Both the position numbers and the translations under genes were made by a program. From positions 1,922,902 to 1,986,901 of the forward strand of contig NZ_CP101508.1 in NCBI RefSeq assembly GCF_024380015.1: a stretch of DNA of 64,000 nt, read 5' to 3'. Shown here in pieces: positions 8,844 to 17,440 of the stretch. Each line of letters starts with the position of its first letter. Position 1 is the first letter of the stretch. The notes below the pieces were generated by a model. That model did no database searches. It had not been told where the DNA came from and saw only the letters and a program-made list of their open reading frames with translations. The DNA is from Photobacterium atrarenae (GTDB lineage Bacteria > Pseudomonadota > Gammaproteobacteria > Enterobacterales > Vibrionaceae).

Positions 8844-9500
8844 TTATTGCAACGCCAGCTGAGAAAAAGCCGCTTTGAAGTGCACCATGTTCGGGATATG
8901 GTGGCGGTGTTGTTTTGCTTGTCCGACCTCGACAAAGTCGTAGCCCAGCTCCTGCGCAGCGTGCTTGTTCCAGCTGTGATGACCAAAGAACACCCGGCGG
9001 GCAAACGTTGCGCCAGAGTCTTGTTTGGCACGAAATGCAGCCAGCGCCATAATTTCAGTCCGGCTTGACGCATCCGACGCCGTGGTCAGGCTCATCCTGT
9101 CTAAAGCCACGCCTGCCGCCCGTAATTTCAACGCGGCAACCGTCGCCCAGTTCCCGGTCGCAATGGCGACATGGGTATCGGCTCTGGCCTGCATTTGCTC
9201 AACAAACGACGTAGCACCCTGCGCCTGGGTAAATGCAGAAGAATTGGCTGCCACATGCTCGCGAAGCAGTGCCAGGTAGCGACTTTCGACCTGGCGATGA
9301 ATCAAGGAGCGGTTCGCTGTCACATGATGCAACTGAATCACTTCATCTAAGATCCCTGCATCCGTCACATTTTGATATTGAGGCCAGTCCGTGTGGATCT
9401 GGATCCCGATGACATCTTCAATAGCCTGGCTATAACAATGAAGAGCTGTAGCGTCTGATTCAACCAAAACTCCATCAATATCAATCAGAAATAAGTTCAT
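8844..9500 (-). CDS. HAD-superfamily protein with altered motif IV
   Basis: A 218-residue cytoplasmic protein with HAD architecture: motif I LIDIDGVLVES with both acids, a helical cap, motif II IATGNW and a basic residue in LKLRAAG. Where HAD hydrolases have the Mg2+-binding GDxxWD-type motif IV, this protein has FGHHSWNKHAA, with both acids replaced. Catalysis may be lost or changed. AAGGTAAGAAA precedes the ATG. A purine-repressor-like half palindrome lies 70-90 bases upstream (9573-9588). The substrate is unknown. Confidence 0.75.
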   Translation of the reverse strand: MNLFLIDIDGVLVESDATALHCYSQAIEDVIGIQIHTDWPQYQNVTDAGILDEVIQLHHVTANRSLIHRQVESRYLALLREHVAANSSAFTQAQGATSFVEQMQARADTHVAIATGNWATVAALKLRAAGVALDRMSLTTASDASSRTEIMALAAFRAKQDSGATFARRVFFGHHSWNKHAAQELGYDFVEVGQAKQHRHHIPNMVHFKAAFSQLALQ

Positions 9501-9907
9501 TTTCTTACCTTTGTTATTGTCATCATTGGTGAGACGGACACATGATGCACTTGTAAATAAAATGTTTCAACCACGCAAACGTTACAATCTGATAATACCT
9601 TGCGCTGCATCAATCCTTAATAGTCAACCACTTGGAATTGAAGCCTCGATGACACCCATGTTTACAAAGTGTTAAATGATCAGGCGACTATTCCCGCAGT
9701 ATCTTTGTCACTGTGGCGAATCTCGGTCATCGACCAAGAATACCGCGAATGTCGCAAAATGAATCTGTCACTCGCGCCATATCCCTCCCACACTTAAACG
9801 GACCTGATCTCAATCGGCAAGCAATCCGATATTCGTCAGGAAACGTAAAACTCAAAACAGAGCCTTACAAGAAACCATGCAATGTCGTGTTATCAGAGGA
9901 AATCGAT
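9501..9907. other. Intergenic region between divergent HAD and HiPIP genes
   Basis: About 400 bases that must carry both divergent promoters. A sequence close to the PurR/LacI-family consensus, ACGCAAACGTTACAAT, lies at 9573-9588. The HiPIP frame stays open upstream to 9713, but without a ribosome binding site or protein features. Confidence 0.4.
9573..9588. promoter_or_regulatory. PurR-like operator candidate
   Basis: ACGCAAACGTTACAAT matches the left half and centre of the PurR consensus ANGCAAACGTTTNCGT; the right half is poor. It lies 72 bases upstream of the HAD gene. Confidence 0.25.
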
Positions 9908-10213
9908 ATGAAGAAAGACTCAAGCCGCAGGACGTTCTTGAAATTCAGCCTGGCCGGCGTGATCGGTATAACGCTGGGCGGCAAAACCCTAATCCGCCCG
10001 GCTCAAGCTGCCGACCTGCCCCACCTGGCCGAAGATGACCCACAAGCGAAAGCCCTACAATATGTTGAAAATTCGCCACATGAAGATCAGAAGTGTGACG
10101 GCTGCGCCCTGCTCCAAGGGGAAGAGGGTGCCGACTGGCGACCTTGCCAACTATTTCCCGGCAAAGTCGTTTCAGCCAATGGTTGGTGCTCAGCCTGGGT
10201 CAAACGTCCTTAA
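9908..10213 (+). CDS. High-potential iron-sulfur protein (HiPIP), Tat-exported
   Basis: A 101-residue periplasmic electron carrier. The N-terminus has a twin-arginine signal (SRRTFLKFSLAGVIGI, cleavage near AQA). The mature part carries four cysteines in C-x2-C-x13-C-x13-C spacing (KCDGC ... RPC ... GWCSAW) to hold a [4Fe-4S] cluster, with the typical FPGKVV..NGWCSAW end. Soluble HiPIPs shuttle electrons to respiratory or other periplasmic enzymes. Start ATG 9908 has AGAGGA upstream. No oxidoreductase gene is adjacent, so the partner is not known from context. Confidence 0.88.
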   Translation: MKKDSSRRTFLKFSLAGVIGITLGGKTLIRPAQAADLPHLAEDDPQAKALQYVENSPHEDQKCDGCALLQGEEGADWRPCQLFPGKVVSANGWCSAWVKRP

Positions 10214-10220
10214 ACGTTCA

Positions 10221-10253
10221 CCGGGCAAGCCCGATGGAATCGGGCTTGCCCAT
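10221..10253. terminator. Strong bidirectional stem-loop between convergent genes
   Basis: A perfect 13-bp stem (10223-10235 with 10239-10251) with a 3-base loop lies between the HiPIP stop and the convergent yegD stop. A clear T-run is absent on the plus side. Confidence 0.55.
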
Positions 10254-10320
10254 AGAACAACACCATGTTCCAAATTCAGATAGAGTCATCGTCTCTCAGA
10301 GCACTTCAGCAAAGATCAGC

Positions 10321-11673
10321 TCAAGCAAAGCAGTGTTCCGCCCAGCGGGCCAGGCCTGCGGTCACCGAGCCAAAATAGTTTCCGCTGACCAGAGGGACGC
10401 CCGGCAGGAGCTCTTCAATACAGGCCCGCAGAATCGGAGAGCGCGCAGTACCGCCGGTCATATAGACGACATCCGGTTTGACACCGCTTTGCTGGATCAC
10501 CTCGGTGACCAATTGGCTGATCTTCACCCGAGGCGACTCAATCGCCTGCGCCATGTCCTGCTGGGACACAGAGGCGACCAAGTCCGCTGATAAACTCCCC
10601 AGCACCACCTGGCTGGCAGCCTGTTCAGAGAGCGCAATCTTGCACTCCTCAGCTTTGCGGACCAACTGGTAGCCCAGGGTTTCCTGGTGAACCCGGAGCA
10701 AGTAGCGGAGTTTTTCCGGCTCTGCCGCATCGCGCAGCAACTGCTCCAGCACCCGATAATTTGCCGCCGTGTAAAAATCAGTCTGGGCCGCGATGTTATT
10801 AATCGCGATCGGATTCCAGAACTGGCTCACCGGCAGATCGATCCCTTTCAGGTTCTGGCTACCAAGGCCCAACAATGGCATCAGCTGACGGAAGGCCAGG
10901 TGAATATCCAGATCATTTCCCCCAACCCTAAGGCCAGTATGGCCCAGCAAACTGGCCTGACGATCAGCCTTGTCACGCCAGTCCGGCCCCATCTGAATCA
11001 TCGAGCAATCCGTGGTTCCCCCACCGATATCGACCACCAGCACTGTCTTATTGGCTGTCAGGGTACTTTCGTAATCCAGCCCTGCTGCGACCGGCTCGAA
11101 CTGGAATTCAATGTGGCGAAAACCGGCCCGCTCTGCCGCCTGACGCAAAATCCCTTCGGCTTGCTGATTCGCCTTCTCGCCACCAGTGCCCTGAAAGTTG
11201 ATCGGGCGACCGATCACCGCGCTCTCAATCGTTTGCTGGGTAGTCAGCTCTGCCTGAGTTTTAATATTGTGCATCATGGCACACACCAGATCCTCGAAGA
11301 AGCTGATCTGAACCGGTTGCAAGCCGTTGGCGCCTAAGAAAGACTTGGGCGATTTGACGTAATACACTTCTTCCGGATCATCGAGATACAGATCCAAAGC
11401 AGCCTGGCCAAAGCGCATATCCCCCGGCTCGACGTCAATCCCCTCTTCCCGGTTCATGGCAATCGAGCGCCGCAACAGCTGTTCCCCGACCGTCTCCCGG
11501 GGCGAGACCCCCATGTGCCGATACAGATATTCACTCACCGCTTCCCGGCTCGGTGCACACAGCGTGGAAGGAATATAGTGGTTGCCGCCTTCCAACGGTA
11601 GTAGCACAGGATTTCCCTCTGCCATCATTGCCACCGAACAATTGGCTGTCCCGTAATCAAACCCAATATACAT
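10321..11673 (-). CDS. yegD: Hsp70-family actin-like ATPase, YegD-like
   Basis: A 450-residue cytoplasmic protein very similar in wording to E. coli YegD: MYIGFDYGTANCSVA (phosphate-1 loop), VKSPKSFLGANGL, FEDLVCAMM, AVIGRPINFQG, EPVAAGLDYE, VVDIGGGTTDCS (phosphate-2), VGGNDLDIHLAF and MTGGTARSP (adenosine motif). It corresponds to the Hsp70 nucleotide-binding domain without the usual peptide-binding domain. The E. coli role is poorly defined. ATG 11673 matches the family N-terminus; the open frame upstream to 11856 has no family features. Confidence 0.88.
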   Translation of the reverse strand: MYIGFDYGTANCSVAMMAEGNPVLLPLEGGNHYIPSTLCAPSREAVSEYLYRHMGVSPRETVGEQLLRRSIAMNREEGIDVEPGDMRFGQAALDLYLDDPEEVYYVKSPKSFLGANGLQPVQISFFEDLVCAMMHNIKTQAELTTQQTIESAVIGRPINFQGTGGEKANQQAEGILRQAAERAGFRHIEFQFEPVAAGLDYESTLTANKTVLVVDIGGGTTDCSMIQMGPDWRDKADRQASLLGHTGLRVGGNDLDIHLAFRQLMPLLGLGSQNLKGIDLPVSQFWNPIAINNIAAQTDFYTAANYRVLEQLLRDAAEPEKLRYLLRVHQETLGYQLVRKAEECKIALSEQAASQVVLGSLSADLVASVSQQDMAQAIESPRVKISQLVTEVIQQSGVKPDVVYMTGGTARSPILRACIEELLPGVPLVSGNYFGSVTAGLARWAEHCFA

Positions 11674-12035
11674 TCCGATTTCCCCACGCTGAAAAAGCCC
11701 GCCATCATATCGGAGCCGGGCCAAATACTCAACGACTTGCAAGCCCACCCTTGTACTGGTTTCGAACCTTGAAAATGTAACAAAACCCTTCATTTCACGC
11801 CGTTTTTTATACAGTTTGCATTCATCTAAGCCGTTATTTTTACAGCCAGGTGACAAGACGGCTGAATGTCACTGTCAAGACTTGAAGATCCAGATTGATA
11901 GTGGTTTGATCTGCCGCCTTGCCACAACCTATCACCGGGTGACTGGGTGATGAGATGAATATAAAACCGGTTGTTATGACCTGGTTTTCTATCATTTGTG
12001 CTGGAATAGAAGACAAACATTAAGGTGCATTCATA
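11674..12035. other. Divergent promoter region of yegD and nrdJ
   Basis: About 360 bases. No cobalamin riboswitch core, NrdR box or further gene was recognised in front of the B12-dependent reductase. Confidence 0.45.
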
Positions 12036-14186
12036 ATGGCGAAAACCCCAACGGCTTCAGCAGCCTCACAGGCAATCGAAATTGCTTACCAGCCGACATC
12101 GATGGAGATCTGGGACAGCAAATATCGTCTGACTTCCAAGCATGGAGAAGCGATTGATCAGACCCTGGATGATACATTCAAACGCGTCGCGCGCGCGTTA
12201 GCCGATTTAGAACAAAGTAAGGTCAAAGATCACTGGTACAACGAATTCCTGTGGGCGCTGCGTCACGGTGCCATTCCGGCAGGACGCATCACCTCCAACG
12301 CCGGGTCGTTCGAGCATAAACCTGCAACCTCAACCATTAACTGCACCGTCTCCGGCACCATTGAAGATTCAATGGACGATATCCTGGGCAAGGTTCACGA
12401 AGCGGGACTGACCCTGAAGGCCGGTTGTGGCATCGGCTATGATTTCTCGACCCTGCGTCCGCGGGGGGCCTTTGTCTCTGGCGCCGGCGCCTATACTTCC
12501 GGCCCGCTGTCGTTCATGGATATCTACGACAAGATGTGTTTCACCGTCTCTTCAGCCGGAGGTCGTCGCGGCGCGCAGATGGGCACCATGGATATCCGTC
12601 ACCCGGATGTAATCGACTTTATCCGCGCCAAGCGTGAAGATGGTCGCCTGCGCCAGTTCAACCTGTCGCTGCTAATCACCGAAGAATTCATCAACGCGGT
12701 CAAAACCGACAGCGAATGGCAACTGATTTTCCCGATCACCGCCACCGAAGCCAAACAGGACCAACTGGATCCGCACACCGACGAGACCATCGTCTGGGCC
12801 GACTGGCCGACCAAAACCAACCTGATTGAAGATGATCTGGGCCGCGTCGCCTGTAAAATCTACCGCACCTTGCCGGCCCGCAAGCTGTGGAACGTGATCA
12901 TGAGTTCAACTTATGACTACGCCGAGCCAGGTTTCATCCTGATCGACAAGGTCAATCAGATGAACAACAACTGGTTCTGCGAAGAGATCCGCGCCACGAA
13001 CCCGTGTGGCGAGCAGCCGCTGCCACCTTACGGGGCTTGCCTGCTGGGTTCGGTCAACCTGACCAAGTTCGTGCGCGATCCGTTTACTGACAAGGCCCGT
13101 TTTGACTGGGACAGCTACCGCCGGGTAGTTGCCATCTTTACCCGGATGCTGGACAACGTGGTTGAAATCAACCAGTTGCCGCTGGAGAAACAACGCCACG
13201 AAATTCAGCACAAACGCCGTCACGGCATGGGCTTTTTAGGTCTGGGCTCAACCCTGACCATGCTCAAGCATCAATACGGCAGTGCGGCATCCGTTGCTTT
13301 CACCGAACAGATTGCCCAGGAAATGGCCGTCACCGGCTGGAAAGAAGCCCTGAGCCTGGCCAAAGAGAAAGGCGCCGCGCCAGTGATGGAAGAGGTGTTT
13401 GAGATCACCGCCAAAATGATGCGCCTGCGCCCGGAAATGGCCGAAGACGGCATCCAGGTTGGCGACAAGGTAAAAGGTAAAGTGCTGCACGCCCGCTACA
13501 GTCGCTACATGCAGCAGGTTGCGGCAGTTGAACCGGAACTGGTGGCGGAGCTGGCACAGCACGGGGCCCGCTTTACCCACCACAGCTCTATTGCGCCGAC
13601 AGGCACGATTTCGCTGTCTCTGGCCAATAACGCCAGTAACGGCATCGAACCCAGTTTTGCCCACCACTACACCCGTAATGTCATTGTGGCCGGGAAAAAG
13701 TCCAAAGAGAGCGTGGATGTCTACAGCTACGAGCTGCTGTCCTACCGCACCCTCATCAACGAACAGGCGATGCCGTACAGCAACGACCCCGAGGCTAAGC
13801 TGCCGGATTATTTCATCACCGCCGATGATATTACACCGGCTCAGCACGTCGCGATTCAGGCTGCTGCCCAGCGCTGGATCGACTCGTCGATTTCGAAAAC
13901 CGCCAACGTGCCGACCGACTTCCCGTTTGAGAACTTTAAAGACATCTATATGGATGCCTACGATCAGGGGCTGAAAGGCTGCACCACGTTCCGTTTTAAC
14001 CCGGAAGTATTCCAGGGGGTACTGGTCAAAGAGCAGGATCTGGAGAACACCACCTATGTGTTCACACTGGAAGACGGCTCAACCCTGGAAGCCAAAGGGA
14101 ACGAAACCATAGAGTATGATGGTGAAACCCACACTGCAGCCAATCTTTATGATGCGCTGAAAGAAGGCTACTACGGCAAATTTTAA
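12036..14186 (+). CDS. nrdJ: Class II (adenosylcobalamin) ribonucleotide reductase, catalytic part NrdJa
   Basis: A 716-residue catalytic chain that reduces ribonucleotides to deoxyribonucleotides using a radical made from adenosylcobalamin, independent of oxygen. The active-site N-x-C-x-E is seen as N322-P-C324-G-E326. An N-terminal redox Cys (STINCTVSG), the glycine-rich LKAGCGIGYDFS and the SSAGGRRGAQMG block fit NrdJ. The C-terminal redox cysteines are missing from this chain and lie on the next gene, as in the split NrdJa/NrdJb of Pseudomonas. AAGGTG precedes the ATG. btuCD, for B12 uptake, lies at 22.8-24.6 kb. Confidence 0.92.
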   Translation: MAKTPTASAASQAIEIAYQPTSMEIWDSKYRLTSKHGEAIDQTLDDTFKRVARALADLEQSKVKDHWYNEFLWALRHGAIPAGRITSNAGSFEHKPATSTINCTVSGTIEDSMDDILGKVHEAGLTLKAGCGIGYDFSTLRPRGAFVSGAGAYTSGPLSFMDIYDKMCFTVSSAGGRRGAQMGTMDIRHPDVIDFIRAKREDGRLRQFNLSLLITEEFINAVKTDSEWQLIFPITATEAKQDQLDPHTDETIVWADWPTKTNLIEDDLGRVACKIYRTLPARKLWNVIMSSTYDYAEPGFILIDKVNQMNNNWFCEEIRATNPCGEQPLPPYGACLLGSVNLTKFVRDPFTDKARFDWDSYRRVVAIFTRMLDNVVEINQLPLEKQRHEIQHKRRHGMGFLGLGSTLTMLKHQYGSAASVAFTEQIAQEMAVTGWKEALSLAKEKGAAPVMEEVFEITAKMMRLRPEMAEDGIQVGDKVKGKVLHARYSRYMQQVAAVEPELVAELAQHGARFTHHSSIAPTGTISLSLANNASNGIEPSFAHHYTRNVIVAGKKSKESVDVYSYELLSYRTLINEQAMPYSNDPEAKLPDYFITADDITPAQHVAIQAAAQRWIDSSISKTANVPTDFPFENFKDIYMDAYDQGLKGCTTFRFNPEVFQGVLVKEQDLENTTYVFTLEDGSTLEAKGNETIEYDGETHTAANLYDALKEGYYGKF

Positions 14187-14202
14187 GTAAGGTAACAACA
14201 TC

Positions 14203-14925
14203 ATGGTCAAGAAAATTGACAGTAAAATTGTCGGGTTCAAAGTCAAGACCCCGTCCGATGAAACGGCCGCGGTAGCAACTGCTGAGCTGCCGACAACCAA
14301 AGTGCCGGAAGTGGTCCACATGCATGAAGACATGCCGCGCCCGGAAAAGCTGCTGGGCTCGACTTATAAACTCAAAACCCCGGAGCATATCTCTGAGCAT
14401 TCCCTGTTTATCACCATCAATGATGTCGTGCTGAACGAGGGCACGGAGCACGAAATCCGCCGCCCGTTTGAGGTGTTCATCAACTCCAAAAGCCTGGAGC
14501 ACTATCAGTGGATTGTTGCACTGACGCGTATTATGTCGGCCGTGTTCCGCAAAGGCGGCGACTGTACTTTCCTGGTAGAAGAGCTGCGCTCAGTGTTCGA
14601 CCCGAAAGGGGGCTACTGGAACAAGGGCAAATACGTGCCGTCATTGATTGCCGAAATCGGCAATGTGATTGAGCAGCACCTGACGGAGATCGGCATGCTG
14701 GACAAACCGGAGCCGGATGTCCACCAGCAAGCGTTCCTGAAAGCGAAGCAGCAAGAGTTGACAGCCGAGATTGAAGCCGAAACAACGCCTGCTGAAGATG
14801 CGGAAGCCGACAACAGCAATTTTCCACCCAGTGCGACGCTTTGCTACAAATGTCACAGCAAAGCCGTGATAATTAAGGACGGCTGCCAGACATGCCTTAA
14901 CTGCGGCGACTCAAAGTGCGGTTAA
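14203..14925 (+). CDS. Class II ribonucleotide reductase, C-terminal part NrdJb
   Basis: A 240-residue partner of the preceding catalytic chain, 16 bases downstream and surely cotranscribed. The middle carries the conserved RPFEVFINSKSLEHYQWI and FRKGGDCTFLVEELRSVF blocks of the NrdJ C-terminal region. The C-terminus ends in a cysteine array CxxC ... CxxCxxC ... C (CYKC, CQTCLNC, KCG), which by analogy with other reductases passes electrons from thioredoxin or glutaredoxin to the active site. TAAGGT lies upstream of the ATG. In Pseudomonas the equivalent chain is needed for activity. Confidence 0.9.
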   Translation: MVKKIDSKIVGFKVKTPSDETAAVATAELPTTKVPEVVHMHEDMPRPEKLLGSTYKLKTPEHISEHSLFITINDVVLNEGTEHEIRRPFEVFINSKSLEHYQWIVALTRIMSAVFRKGGDCTFLVEELRSVFDPKGGYWNKGKYVPSLIAEIGNVIEQHLTEIGMLDKPEPDVHQQAFLKAKQQELTAEIEAETTPAEDAEADNSNFPPSATLCYKCHSKAVIIKDGCQTCLNCGDSKCG

Positions 14926-15605
14926 CGAACTAAACTTCCTGATTTTCCCCTGACTGTCCATCATTGCTGTTTTCGGTCAGGGGGTATCATCCAAACCTTT
15001 AATCATTTATTTACTGATAAGGAAATGATTTACTCTGTCAAAATTATCCTTTCTTAAAAGAATCAGCCCTCTAATGACATATTAAACAATATATAAAACC
15101 AGCCAACGCCAGCATTGCATTCATCAAAGTGTAATCACTTATACCAATGACGGTAAGTCAGTGACTAGAAATAGCGTTCCAAAACACTTGAGAACAAGGC
15201 TGGTTTAAATAGATCACTGAAGGGTTATCCCAACGCCATTATTTTCAAACAGTCATTTGAATATTCAGCTTTGGCTGGATGATTTAAAACGAGTCTCATT
15301 CACGGAACGCCCAAGTCTCGTTTCTTGATTGCGAGCCAACGGTGACCTCCGCTCCGCCAAGGCCCGCGCGCCCACAGCACGACTCAACCGAATCATCATT
15401 TCCAGCGGTGTAAAATGTTTTCGCCTACATACCCAGGCATCAAGAATAAATACCTGAGCATAAGTGTGAGCAATAACAATATCTGGATCATATTCTGCAC
15501 AAATTACATGACATAGATTAAATACTTTCCATACCATGCCGATATAATGAATAAACACATATACCAATATATAAATTTTATTTTAAAGACATAGAGTTAA
15601 GCCGT
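14926..15605. other. AT-rich gap with a degenerate repeat copy
   Basis: About 680 bases without a supported gene. A stem (CCCCTGAC at 14946 with GTCAGGGG near 14975) may end the nrdJ transcript. A divergent copy of the TATACCAAT repeat starts at 15140. A 100-codon minus-strand frame at 15265-15567 shows no family features and is not called. Confidence 0.45.
15140..15270 (+). repeat. Degenerate copy C of the TATACCAAT palindromic repeat
   Basis: The first 65 bases align with the start of copy A at 20628, sharing ATACCAAT, GTAAGTCAGTGA, AGAAATAGCG and TTGAGAACAAGGC. The middle diverges, then AACGCxxTTAT and CATTTGAA-type pieces recur. The closing terminal repeat is not recognisable. Confidence 0.55.
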
Positions 15606-17294
15606 ATGAAAGAAATGAAGATAAAAAGCAAGTTATTGCTACTCGGTTTGTTACCCGCTCTTGTGATGATGAGCGCTGCGATTGGCATCATCATTACTTT
15701 GGAAAATAAAGCAATTGATGAAGAAGTTGGACTTTATCAGGAGAATCTGGTTCAGGAACGGAAGAATCAGCTGAAAGATACAGTCAACATTGCAAAGCAT
15801 GCCGTAGAGCATGTCCTCGCCAACACCCCGAACACCACAGTCGCACTTGATGAATTACGCCAGCTCCTGACACCGCTCCGTTTTGCCGAAAACAATGCCG
15901 GCTACTTTTTTATCTATGATCACCAAGGGGTCACTCTGGTTCACCCGCTCACACCTGAAAAGCACGGCCAGGGCATGATCGGCCTCAAAGACAGCAACGG
16001 GGTCGCGATTATCCGTGAGTTGATCCAGGCCAGCCAAAAAGGCGGCGGCTTTGTCGCCTACAACTACCCGAAGACCAGTGGCGGGCAGCCGCAACCGAAG
16101 CTGAGCTTCGCAACCAGTGTCAACAACGGCCAGTGGATGATTGGTACCGGGTTGTACGTTGACGATATAGACCGGGAAGTTGCTATCTATCGTGATGATG
16201 CGATTTCCAGCATGCAGAGCCGCTTTCAAATCGTCCTGACAACCACCCTGGTACTTGGTGTGCTCTTTGCGATGGCAATTCTCTACTTTGCCAACCGCAT
16301 GGCCCGCCCGGTTCAGAACATGGCGCGCACTCTTAATGAGATTGCCGACGGTGAAGGCGATTTAACCCGTCGCCTGGACATTCATGGTCACGATGAAATT
16401 GCCCAGCTCGGCGATGCATTTAACCGCTTCGTTGCAAAACTCCAAGGGATCATCACCCAGGTCTCCGATGCCACCCATCATGTTTCCGGCGCGGCTGGCA
16501 ATATTCATGCGCAAACCGTTCGCCTGACCGAGCAGCTCCATGAGCACAATAATGAGACGGAGCAGGTGGTGACCGCAATTACAGAGATGAGCTCGGCCGC
16601 AAGCGAAGTGGCGATGAACGCCAATGAGGTGTCCAATGCCACCAGCAGCGCCAGCGAAGAGTCGCATATTGCCCAGCAGCGGGTCGACACCTCTGTCGTT
16701 TCCATTACAGCTTTGGTTGAAGAAGTGGACCAAGCCGCCCAGCATATCCATTCACTGAACCAGCAGTCGCAAAAAATTGATAATGTCCTGAAAGTGATCG
16801 GCGACATTGCCGAACAGACCAACCTACTGGCCCTCAATGCCGCGATTGAAGCCGCCCGTGCCGGGGAACAAGGACGCGGGTTTGCCGTGGTGGCCGATGA
16901 AGTACGCGGACTGGCCAGCCGGACCCAGTCCAGTACTCAGGAAATCAAAGAGATGTTGGATGAGCTGCATGCTTTGGTCTCACAGGCCGTCTCTTCGATG
17001 ACCCATAGCCAGTCGACCTGCAGTGAAGCCGTGGATGCCGCCAACTCCATCACTGAGAGCCTGTCGACCGTGACCGGTGCGGTTGAAGCAATCAACGTCA
17101 TGACCAGCCAGATCGCCACCGCGGCGACAGAACAAAGTTCAGTCACAGATGAGATCAACCGCAACATGGTTGCCATTCAGGATATTGTTGCCGAGTTGAC
17201 CGAATCGAGCCGCAGCTCCGAGCAGGTCGTCAGTGAACTCAATCATGCCGGCGCCGATCTGAAAAAACTGGTTGGTCAGTTTAAAACCAGCTGA
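15606..17294 (+). CDS. Methyl-accepting chemotaxis protein with single Cache domain
   Basis: A 562-residue transmembrane chemoreceptor. An N-terminal membrane helix (LLLLGLLPALVMMSAAIGII) is followed by a periplasmic single Cache domain (NAGYFFIYDHQGVTLVHPL ... NNGQWMIGTGLYVDDID), a second helix near residues 200-222, a HAMP domain (ANRMARPVQNMARTLNEI) and a cytoplasmic signalling domain with the CheA/CheW-binding tip EQTNLLALNAAIEAARAGEQ. No CheR-docking pentapeptide is seen at the C-terminus. Cache domains of this kind often bind small carboxylates, but the ligand here is not predictable. Confidence 0.9.
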   Translation: MKEMKIKSKLLLLGLLPALVMMSAAIGIIITLENKAIDEEVGLYQENLVQERKNQLKDTVNIAKHAVEHVLANTPNTTVALDELRQLLTPLRFAENNAGYFFIYDHQGVTLVHPLTPEKHGQGMIGLKDSNGVAIIRELIQASQKGGGFVAYNYPKTSGGQPQPKLSFATSVNNGQWMIGTGLYVDDIDREVAIYRDDAISSMQSRFQIVLTTTLVLGVLFAMAILYFANRMARPVQNMARTLNEIADGEGDLTRRLDIHGHDEIAQLGDAFNRFVAKLQGIITQVSDATHHVSGAAGNIHAQTVRLTEQLHEHNNETEQVVTAITEMSSAASEVAMNANEVSNATSSASEESHIAQQRVDTSVVSITALVEEVDQAAQHIHSLNQQSQKIDNVLKVIGDIAEQTNLLALNAAIEAARAGEQGRGFAVVADEVRGLASRTQSSTQEIKEMLDELHALVSQAVSSMTHSQSTCSEAVDAANSITESLSTVTGAVEAINVMTSQIATAATEQSSVTDEINRNMVAIQDIVAELTESSRSSEQVVSELNHAGADLKKLVGQFKTS

Positions 17295-17322
17295 TCGGAG
17301 CAAAACGCTGCAATAAACCATT

Positions 17323-17351
17323 CTGGCGGTCCATTCGGGCCGCCTTTTCTT
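17323..17351 (+). terminator. Terminator of the chemoreceptor gene
   Basis: A GGCGG...CCGCC stem with neighbouring pairs, followed by TTTTCTT, 30 bases past the stop. Confidence 0.65.
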
Positions 17352-17440
17352 ACTCTATTAAGCGGAAAATCCTATTGCGATGCACACGTCGGCTGTTATG
17401 CTTTCGGCCTGATCATCTTCATCATGACCAAGGGAACCTC

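Noticed and set aside
11676..11856. A longer N-terminus for the YegD-like protein
   Set aside because: The family starts with MYIGFDYGTANCS. The upstream residues have no counterpart, and the GTGGGGAAATCGGA leader fits ATG 11673.
11674..12035. Search for a cobalamin riboswitch or NrdR boxes before the B12-dependent reductase
   Set aside because: No B12-box core or paired NrdR boxes were seen by eye. A covariance-model scan would be decisive.
15265..15567. A 100-codon minus-strand frame in the AT-rich gap before the chemoreceptor
   Set aside because: There is no good ribosome binding site, family or composition to support it. It lies beside a degenerate repeat.
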